From contig DLYC01000190.1 in assembly GCA_003447895.1 (NCBI GenBank), positions 326-8,979 on the forward strand: 8,654 nt of DNA. Direction: 5' to 3'. How positions within the stretch are numbered: the stretch's first letter is position 1; each line of letters begins with the position of its first letter. Both the position numbers and the translations under genes were made by a program. Under the pieces are notes generated by a model that was given only the letters and a program-made list of their open reading frames with translations, searched no databases and had not been told where the DNA came from. Of this stretch, positions 1 through 6,200 are shown piece after piece. Source of the stretch: Lachnospiraceae bacterium. Its GTDB lineage: Bacteria; Bacillota; Clostridia; Lachnospirales; Lachnospiraceae.

Positions 1-366
1 CGGAAGCTTCTGCAGGGTTCTTTTCGGGTTGGGCTGTGGACGGACTTTCTCTCTTGTTGTTACCCATGATCGGACGGCAAGAGCACCTGCTGATAGGGGA
101 CAACACTCGTAAAGCCCTCCATACAGCCCAACGCGGTGGAAATTCCACTCAGATTTCAAGAAAATCTACGGATCTGAGGGTATCTGGCGACTGTCTATGG
201 GGGATTTTCCATAGGAATTGCCGCCCACAGCCCAACCACCTCAGAAGCACCCCGCTGCACACAGAAATTTCTGCCGGATTCTTTTCAAGTTGGGCCTGCG
301 CCACCCACCCCAAAACCATCTACAGAATCAACGTCAACACCCACCAATTATTACAGATAACAACAC
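1..366. other. Non-coding left end with diverged repeats
   Basis: No convincing gene is seen on either strand. An open frame on the plus strand (36-428) runs straight through the terminator hairpin and has no recognisable domain. The stretch contains an imperfect direct repeat (about 1-36 against 262-297, 27 of 36 matching) and four occurrences of GTTGGGCTGT or its complement: 28-38 and 289-298 in one orientation (the last with one mismatch), 123-132 and 226-236 in the other. A 12-bp perfect palindrome CAGAAATTTCTG lies at 263-274 and a small hairpin CTATGG/CCATAG near 195-214. These could be part of a structured or repeated intergenic element that continues to the left of the window. Confidence 0.5.
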
Positions 367-412
367 AAATCCAGCCCCGGCCTGTTCATCAGAACAGGCC
401 GGGGCTGGATTT
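367..412 (-). terminator. Strong intrinsic terminator closing the minus-strand gene row
   Basis: A perfect 21-bp inverted repeat (arms 367-387 and 392-412) encloses a 4-nt loop (388-391). The inner part is very GC-rich (CCAGCCCCGGCCTGTTC). Read on the minus strand the stem ends in GGATTT and is followed by a U-rich run (GTGTTGTTATC). It lies 42 bases after the stop of the prolyl-tRNA deacylase gene, the last gene of the row. Its sequence is unrelated to the GGTGCC palindromes found between the genes. The plus-strand side is less U-rich, so a minus-strand role is favoured. Confidence 0.85.
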
Positions 413-434
413 CTACCGGTTTATATGAATTTTC

Positions 435-457
435 GGAGTCAGGCACCATAACCCTCA
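435..457. repeat. Degenerate single copy of the intergenic palindrome
   Basis: The 13-mer at 435-447 matches the consensus GGTGCCAGGCACC at 11 of 13 positions (GGAGTCAGGCACC). It is followed by the usual flank, here ATAACCCTCA. On the minus strand this reads TGAGGGTTATGGTGCC, where TGA is the stop codon of the prolyl-tRNA deacylase gene. There is one unit only, without the second half of the pair. Confidence 0.7.
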
Positions 458-1002
458 TCTTCCCACCAGCTTGACCGTCGTGTAGGTCACGCCTATTGCC
501 GGTAGAATTTTATCGATCAGGTCTTTGGTCGCAAAGCGGATCGAGCTCGTGTTCATGCACGGATGACAGCCAAACTGATCTTCCTTCAGCACATCTTCAT
601 CGATCAGAAGGCGCACCTTTCGGTCGTGATCATTCATAAGACCAAGCACAGACACGCTTCCCGGCTGAATGTCCAGATACTTCTCCATATATTCCGGATC
701 CGCGAACGACAATCTGCTGATTCCGAGCTGCCCGGAGAGCTCTTTTGTCTTAAAGGTTTTTCCCCGGGCATCACAAGCAGGTAGAAGTTTGTCTTCTGCC
801 TGTTGCAGAGGAAAAGATTCTTGCAGATCCGGACCTCCAGAACCGCATCAACCTTCTCGCAGACTTCCATCGACGTCGCCGGCTCATCCGGGTGGTCTGT
901 CCTCAGAAAGTCAACGCCGGCTTCCTCCAGCAGCTTGTAGGCGCGGATCTCTCTGTCCTGCCGCCCCTCAGTGTTCACAGGTGCTCCGTGTAATAATTCC
1001 AT
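455..1002 (-). pseudogene. Prolyl-tRNA deacylase (ProX/YbaK family), frameshifted
   Basis: The product is a small aminoacyl-tRNA editing hydrolase that in this family removes mischarged amino acids such as alanine from prolyl-tRNA. Restoring one base gives about 182 residues, the normal single-domain length. Family signatures are KNLFL (corrected residues 61-65), the RLSFA segment (97-101), PGSVSVLGLMND (114-125) and GCHPCMNT (145-152). The first half (1002 to about 757) and second half (about 751 to 455) lie in different frames. They join at CCTTTAAGACA on the coding strand, where CCT TTT AAG ACA would restore KPFKTKELSGQLG. An AAAGGGAG ribosome binding site precedes the ATG. The second half starts with no ATG near the junction. 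Either the gene is broken or the assembly lost one base in a short A run (752-754 on plus); the sequence is otherwise undecayed, which leans toward a recent or technical event. Confidence 0.85.
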
Positions 1003-1019
1003 TGTGTCTCCCTTTTTTT

Positions 1020-1042
1020 AGTGCCTGGCACCACAAATTCAA
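1020..1042. repeat. Single intergenic palindrome between the SRAP and deacylase genes
   Basis: AGTGCCTGGCACC (1020-1032) differs from the consensus palindrome at one base. The following bases (ACAAATTCAATCA) resemble the usual ATAAACTCA flank and lead into the stop codon of the SRAP gene at 1043-1045. On the coding strand the palindrome ends just before the AAAAAAAGGGAG ribosome binding site of the deacylase gene. It fills the whole 40-base gap. Only one unit is present, unlike the pairs further right. Confidence 0.8.
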
Positions 1043-1660
1043 TCACCACTCAAACTTCAGTTGCTCGTACGGACGCTCTGCCTGAAGCGGCGGCATCCCC
1101 TTAGTCAGAAACTCTCCCGCTTCAGCGGTATCTCCCACCCAGGGCCCCACTTCTTCCTTGGACAGAATCAGCGGCATACGGTCATGGACCGGCATCATCG
1201 ACTCGTTTGCCTCCCGGGTCAGGATCACAAACCTCTTTTCGGATCCGTAAGGCCTGTAAATCCCGGCCAGATACAGGATTGGCCGATCCGGCAGCGTAAA
1301 GATCACTTTTTCTTTCTTCTTGTCCCACTCGTAGAAACCTGCCGCAGGCAGAACGCACCGCCTTTGGAGAAAACTGTCTGCAAAAGTCTGCCGCTCCCGA
1401 ACGCTCTCTGCCCGCGCATTGATCAGGAGCTTTCCCTTTTCAAATCCCGGAAAGCCCCACTGCAGAATTTCAGCCGCCAGCGATGAATGGCTCTGTTTCC
1501 CTGCCCCGGCTTCGATCGATGTGTTCGCAGTGACCGCCAGGGCCTTCATCGCCGGTGCGTAATCTCCGGGGCGAATTCTTCCCACTTCGCCGGCGATCTC
1601 CGGAAAATCATTTTCAAAGGCTTCCTCCGCCTCATCATTCCAAAAATAACGGCCGCACAT
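1043..1660 (-). CDS. SRAP domain abasic-site protein (YedK/HMCES family)
   Basis: SRAP proteins form a covalent thiazolidine crosslink with abasic sites in single-stranded DNA and protect them during replication. The 205-residue product starts MCGRY, and Cys2 becomes the N-terminal nucleophile after removal of Met, so the start must be this ATG and not one further upstream. Other family residues are visible: NARAE (81-85, Asn81), GFYEW (109-113, Glu111) and PVHDRMP (157-163, His159). Length is slightly under the E. coli protein. An upstream in-frame ATG at 1702 would add 14 residues read out of the intergenic repeat (VPGT) and would bury Cys2, so it is rejected. AAAGGGGGT precedes the chosen start by about six bases. 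Many bacterial relatives are SOS-linked; no LexA site was recognised here. Confidence 0.95.
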   Translation of the reverse strand: MCGRYFWNDEAEEAFENDFPEIAGEVGRIRPGDYAPAMKALAVTANTSIEAGAGKQSHSSLAAEILQWGFPGFEKGKLLINARAESVRERQTFADSFLQRRCVLPAAGFYEWDKKKEKVIFTLPDRPILYLAGIYRPYGSEKRFVILTREANESMMPVHDRMPLILSKEEVGPWVGDTAEAGEFLTKGMPPLQAERPYEQLKFEW

Positions 1661-1666
1661 GCCATT

Positions 1667-1675
1667 ACCCCCTTT
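1667..1675 (-). promoter_or_regulatory. Ribosome binding site fixing the SRAP start
   Basis: The coding strand reads AAAGGGGGT about six bases before the ATG at 1660. Its 5' edge touches the ATTAAA flank of the intergenic palindrome, so the hairpin is only a few bases from the ribosome binding site. Confidence 0.6.
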
Positions 1676-1751
1676 AATGGTGCCAGGCACCGTAAACTCC
1701 AATCTTTATAAAGTTTATAAAAATTTAACGGTGCCTGGCACCATAAACTCA
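1674..1751. repeat. Paired palindromic element between metallophosphoesterase and SRAP genes
   Basis: Two perfect 13-mer palindromes, GGTGCCAGGCACC (1679-1691) and GGTGCCTGGCACC (1730-1742), are 51 bp apart start to start. A 38-nt AT-rich spacer contains CTTTATAAAG. Flanks TTTAAT/C and A/GTAAACTC are repeated with each unit, so this is a tandem dimer of an approximately 50-bp unit. On the coding strand the first hairpin follows the metallophosphoesterase stop, whose TGA is part of the repeat edge. It is followed by TTTTTATAAAC (T run at 1719-1723), which could terminate transcription. The second hairpin abuts the SRAP ribosome binding site. No convincing -35/-10 pair is seen in the spacer. 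Confidence 0.9.
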
Positions 1752-2504
1752 AAGCCCCATCTTGCTCATGATCTGCTCCGGCGTAACCCCGGGATGCGTC
1801 ACATACAGCCGCACAATTTCTTCGGCAAGTTCAGCGCTCAGTTTCCTTCGCGCTGCGATATCAGAAACCGTCCAGCCCCTCTCCAGGTCCCGCCCGATCT
1901 GTGCGATCGTGTCCGCACTCACCTGTTCTCTGCGCACCGTCACGTTCTCCCTCGCAGATTGCCTCGCCGAACCAGGAATATCAATCCGCGTGACCGTGAT
2001 TCCGCCGTCCACATTGCCGTACACATCTGCCTCCGCCTGACTCTCATCCGCGCTCTGTCCGGTTTCTTTCACAGTCAGCACCGCCATCGTGATCGCCTGC
2101 CCGAACCGCCGCGGTCCGCAGCTTCCGGGATTCAGATACAAAGTACCGTCCCTGTAATCCTGCGCATACCTGTGACTGTGCCCATAGATCACAACATCCG
2201 CATCGACGCCCTTCGGAATATCCTTCTTCTTATGGGTGACCCAGAACCGGCGCCCGTACAGCTCAAATTCCAGAACATAAGGAATTTCTTCCGCCCAGTC
2301 GCGGTCATTGTTGCCTCGAACCGCAAAGAGCCTGCCGTTCTCCTTAAGCTTTGCAAAAGTCTCCGGGCCGCTGATATCACCGCCATGAATGACCGCTTCA
2401 CAAGTCTTAAGAATCTCGGCCACCTCCGGCCTTAGCAAATTGTGCGTGTCCGAAATCACTGCGATTCGGTGCACCCCGAATGCTCCGTTCTTGCTTTCCG
2501 CCAT
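1749..2504 (-). CDS. YfcE-type metallophosphoesterase with C-terminal extension
   Basis: This is a calcineurin-like metallophosphoesterase of the YfcE/MJ0936 group, cytosolic, binding two metal ions and hydrolysing phosphodiesters; the natural substrate is unknown. Metal-site motifs are visible: SDTH (18-21), HGGD (40-43), GNND (64-67), TH (90-91) and GHSH (108-111), followed by LNPGS (124-128), the usual end of the catalytic core. YfcE-type proteins are typically about 160-185 residues; this one has 251. The extra part (about 150-251) has an acidic linker and then a helical, charged segment (about 195-251) with WTVSDIAARRKLS (211-223) and HPGVTPEQIMSKMGL at the end, which looks helix-turn-helix-like. 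The start ATG is preceded by GCGGGGGC, a weak ribosome binding site. The stop TGA is the conserved edge of the downstream repeat. Confidence 0.92.
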   Translation of the reverse strand: MAESKNGAFGVHRIAVISDTHNLLRPEVAEILKTCEAVIHGGDISGPETFAKLKENGRLFAVRGNNDRDWAEEIPYVLEFELYGRRFWVTHKKKDIPKGVDADVVIYGHSHRYAQDYRDGTLYLNPGSCGPRRFGQAITMAVLTVKETGQSADESQAEADVYGNVDGGITVTRIDIPGSARQSARENVTVRREQVSADTIAQIGRDLERGWTVSDIAARRKLSAELAEEIVRLYVTHPGVTPEQIMSKMGL

Positions 2505-2532
2505 AGCTGCCCCCGCAAAAATTTATAAGTTT

Positions 2533-2610
2533 TTAATGGTGCCTGGCACCATAAAGATTCTATAAACTGAAGTTTACGAAAATTTAATGGTGCCTGGCAC
2601 CATAAACTCA
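2533..2610. repeat. Paired palindromic element between GNAT and metallophosphoesterase genes
   Basis: Two perfect copies of GGTGCCTGGCACC (2538-2550 and 2589-2601) are 51 bp apart with a 38-nt spacer. The spacer differs from the other pairs: instead of CTTTATAAAG it has TAAACT-GA-AGTTTA, which is still an inverted repeat. On the coding strand the first hairpin begins right at the GNAT stop (TGAGTTTATGGTGCC) and is followed by TTTTCGT. The second is followed by AAAACTTATAAATTTTTGCGG, so about 33 bases separate it from the metallophosphoesterase ATG. Confidence 0.9.
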
Positions 2611-3084
2611 GTCCTTCGCCATTTCCTTCAGCGTATCCCCGGTCACACGGTACACCGTCCACTCATCCATGGCCACCGCCCCGAGAGATTTATAGAAGTC
2701 AATACTCGGCTGATTCCAATCCAGGCACGCCCACTCCAGCCGCCCGCAGCCCCGCACAACCGCGATCTTCGCAAGCTTCTTAAGAAGTGCTTTTCCATAC
2801 CCCTTGCCGCGGTAGGAAGGCCGCACATACAGATCCTCCAGATAGATGCCGGCGCGCCCCAGAAAAGTGGAGAAGTTATGAAAGAACAGCGCAAATCCCA
2901 CTTCTTCCTCCCCATCGAGCACAAAAATTACCTCCGCCTTTTTCCTCTCAAACAGCCACTCGCGAAGAAGATCCTCTGTGGCAACCACTTCGTCAGACAT
3001 ATTCTCATATTTGGCCAGGGACCGAATAAACTTCAGGATCAGGCGGCAGTCGCCCTCATCTGCAAAACGAAACCTATACTCCAT
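2608..3084 (-). CDS. GNAT N-acetyltransferase, spermidine/thialysine acetyltransferase-like
   Basis: This 158-residue cytosolic acetyltransferase transfers acetyl from acetyl-CoA to an amine. The full length of one GNAT domain is present. Motif A reads EDLYVRPSYRGKGYGKALL (83-101), with the RGKGYG (92-97) pyrophosphate-binding loop. The following segment LEWACLDWNQPSIDFYKSLG (116-135) with WN and FYKSLGA is the arrangement seen in the SSAT/SAT2 subgroup, whose known substrates include polyamines and thialysine. The substrate here is not proven. GGAGGAGG at 3092-3099 (plus coordinates) is a strong ribosome binding site seven bases before the ATG. The stop TGA belongs to the downstream palindromic repeat edge, so the conserved repeat starts inside the gene's last codon. 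Confidence 0.93.
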   Translation of the reverse strand: MEYRFRFADEGDCRLILKFIRSLAKYENMSDEVVATEDLLREWLFERKKAEVIFVLDGEEEVGFALFFHNFSTFLGRAGIYLEDLYVRPSYRGKGYGKALLKKLAKIAVVRGCGRLEWACLDWNQPSIDFYKSLGAVAMDEWTVYRVTGDTLKEMAKD

Positions 3085-3099
3085 ACTAAAACCTCCTCC

Positions 3100-3194
3100 G
3101 GTGCCTATTTAATGGTGCCTGCACCATAAACTCAAACTTTATAAAGTTTACAGAAATTTAATGGTGCCTGGCACCATAAACAAACCATAAACAA
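3100..3194. repeat. Paired palindromic element between the large secreted protein and GNAT genes
   Basis: Palindromes lie at 3114-3125 (GGTGCCTGCACC, one G missing) and 3163-3175 (perfect), with a 37-nt spacer containing the 16-bp palindrome AAACTTTATAAAGTTT. An extra half site GGTGCCT lies at 3100-3106, next to the GNAT ribosome binding site. On the other side the ATAAACAAACCATAAACAA flank looks like a small internal duplication before the TAG of the upstream gene, the one case where the repeat does not supply a TGA. The one-base deletion weakens only the copy nearest the GNAT start. Confidence 0.88.
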
Positions 3195-3201
3195 CCTAAA
3201 A

Positions 3202-6200
3202 CTACGGCTTCACCTTCACCGCAACCGCCTTGCTCCACCCGGAGAAATATGACACCTTACCAATTTTTTTGTAAGTTCTGACTCTGACATAGTAGTACTT
3301 TCCGCCCGCAAGGCCGCTGACCTCCGCAAGCGTCTGGCTCGCCCCCTTGACCGTCTTCGTCTTGACGCCCTTCTTGAACGTCTTGTCCTGAGAATAGCTG
3401 ACCTGGTACCCCGTCGTCTGCACAGTCTGCTTTCTCCATCTGACCCTGAAGCTCTTCCTGCCTGCCGCAATCTTCGAGACCGCCGTCCCCTTCGGAACAA
3501 TCTTATAAGTAACCGTCTTTACTCCCGAATAATTGCCCTGAAGCTCGACAGTGACCTTGTAGGCGCCCACATTTTTAAGGCCCTTCGAATATGTGACCTT
3601 ATAATTTCTTGCAGCGATGACCTTCGTGCCCTCTTTGACGACAACCGTCGGCTTTTGGGCCTTGCCGTTATAAGTGAACGCCGTCTTTGACAGAATCACA
3701 TTCGGCAGAAACACTCGCTTCACCACAGTCACCTTACAGGAAATCATCTTTCCGTCCGCGCACCTGGCCGTGATCGTCGATGTACCGAGCCCAAGCCCCT
3801 TCACAACGCCGTTTTTGACAGAAGCGACCTTGGGATTGCTGCTCTTCCACGTTGCCGCCGGCGCATCCGGCCCGTAATAAAGCTTTAGCGTAAAGGAGTC
3901 CCCGAACCGAATATTCTTTGACGTATTACTGATATAAAGTTTGTTGATCGACCTGAAAGGCCGCCCGGTCGCATTGGTGTAGTCTCTGGTTTTTGACCCG
4001 GTGTATCCGTAAAAGACCGGATTCGAAAGCGTAGTCATGCCGATGATTTCCTCATCAATAACGCACTTCGGGTTCAAAACATAGACCTCTGCAAGTTGAT
4101 CACACTTATAAAAAGCGCCAAACCCGATTGACTGTACTGACTTGGCAAATACCACTTTCTTCACAGCGCTTTCTGAAAAAGTATAATTTTCAATCTTTTT
4201 CACTCCCTCAGAAAACCGGATCGTGCTGTATTTTGTATGCGAGAGAGAACCCTCAAGAACTGTCACAACACTTCCGGGAACCACGAGTTCACCGGTCTTT
4301 GTCATGGGGGCTTTGACAAGCTGTTTGCCATCTTTACTCAGGAGCAGCCCTCCGGACATTGTATGATATGGATTGTCGCTTCCTACGGTAAACTCACATC
4401 TGATCTCATTCGCATTGAATTCAGCGTTGCACAAATTGATCTTTTTGATGTATTTATTTCGGCCGATTTCTGAACCGTCTCCAATACCTCCAGCCTCTTT
4501 CCACAGGGTGTACGATGTGTCCTTTTTCTGCAGGGGATAGAGGAATAATCCCCAACACTCTCCATTATCTGTGAGCGAATCATCTACCCCCGCCTGCATC
4601 GTATACCATTGGCTGAAGTAATACAGAACATCATCCACGACCTTCAGTTTTTCATTTCCTTCCGCGACCGTAATGTGCTCAAGATTCGCACAATCATATG
4701 CGAAATACCATGAAAGCATTGTCGTGGTAGACGGAATATGAAGCGTCGTGATCCCGAGATTGGACAGCGCGTTCTGCCCAATAAGTTCAAGCCCTTCCGG
4801 AAGCACAAGATCTGTTATGCTTTGGCATCCATCCAGAGCGCTCTCGTTGATTTCCCTCAGCGAGCCCGGGAGATTGATCCGGCTCAGCGCGGTACATTTT
4901 TCGAAGCTTCTTCTGCCAAGAACCCGCAATGACGAATCGTCCGCAAACTCCACGCTGGTAAGCTTCTTGCATCCGTAAAAAGCACCGTCGAAATTCTCCT
5001 CGCAGTCCGCGATCACCTCCACAGTCCGCGGGATCTTAATGCTCTTAAGACTCTTGCACTTGTCAAAAGCCATGCTCCCGATTTCTATGACCGGATAATT
5101 ATCTACGCTTTCCGGAAGCACGACATTTACCGGCGCGCCCGTATAGCCGATCACGGTGGCCCGCCCCTGCTCGATTCTGTATTTTATCCCGTTTACTGTT
5201 TTTTCATATGCTTCGGGATACCCAATCGTATCCTTGTAGTTGCCGAATGCCAGCTGAAGTTCGGAGTCGTCATAAAGGCTCAGTGTCAGATCATCATAAG
5301 AATATGAGATCGTCCCTCTGTCCAATGTCAAAATATACCCGGCTGAAACACTCCCACTGTATTCATCGAGAACGCCCACCAGGAAGAGCTTGTCCGGCGC
5401 CCCGATATTGTATCCGTCACAGTTTGTCAGGTCGACCAGATAATTTAACCCGTTCTCCATCCTAACAATATTCCACATGTGCGGACCCGCGTCGGATTCG
5501 GATTCCATGTTTCCGCTGACAGAAATGCACGAGATATCCCCGTCAAAAGCCGTCTTGTCGCAAAGATACTGAAAAGCTTTCGCGTACCCCTCGCACACGA
5601 CATTCGTCGAAGGGTCCCCGTCAAAAACCCATATCAGCTGCCAGGGATCCCCGTAATCCGCATTCCCGTCCGCCGCTTCCTGATTGTAAGAGACAAAATC
5701 ACAGATCTTACTGAAGTAACCGCGAAGCTTCTGATAATCCGACTCGCCGCTGAACTCTTCAATGATGGCCTCCGCATTCTGCACGGCATCCCTGACCGAA
5801 CGGCCAATCGTAAGATCGACCGCATATTCTCCCGCTGCGTAATCCGAAGCAACCGGGAAGCAGATCGTGACCGCCCCGGAAGCGCCGATCCGGTTGATGC
5901 CGTTCTCGTCATATTCCGCAGTCAGGTCAAATCCTCCCCACGAAATCGGCTGCGTCTTATCATACCAGTACATCTGATACGGGAAATCTGCCATGAGAGA
6001 TCCCACAATAAGGTTAAGATCATACCCTGACCTTTCACGTGCGGCTTCAAAAGCCTCATCCGATAAAGTAGCTTCTCCATTCTCGTCTACAGTTCCGAGA
6101 GACGTAACGCCCAGCTCCTCCGCTGTCCACGACAGCTGCACAGAGTCCGACTCCAAAGACTCCACAGTGATCTCAAATTCTGTCGACTCCCTCTCGCCGT

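Noticed and set aside
36..428. A 130-residue plus-strand frame at the left end
   Set aside because: It passes through both arms of the terminator hairpin and has no recognisable domain or convincing ribosome binding site.
1661..1702. Longer SRAP start at 1702
   Set aside because: It would add residues encoded by the repeat and move the catalytic Cys away from position 2.
1692..1729. Promoter in the AT-rich spacer (TATAAA twice on the coding strand)
   Set aside because: No TTGACA-like -35 box lies at 16-18 bases; that position falls in the GC-rich palindrome. The TATAAA strings are part of the spacer palindrome.
1659..2435. A 258-residue plus-strand frame opposite the metallophosphoesterase
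   Set aside because: It is Arg/His-rich antisense translation of a gene with clear metal-binding motifs on the other strand, and it begins inside the repeat.
1674..3194. CRISPR array as an explanation for the regularly spaced palindromes
   Set aside because: The units are split between genes, occur only in pairs, and the spacers are similar to each other instead of unique.
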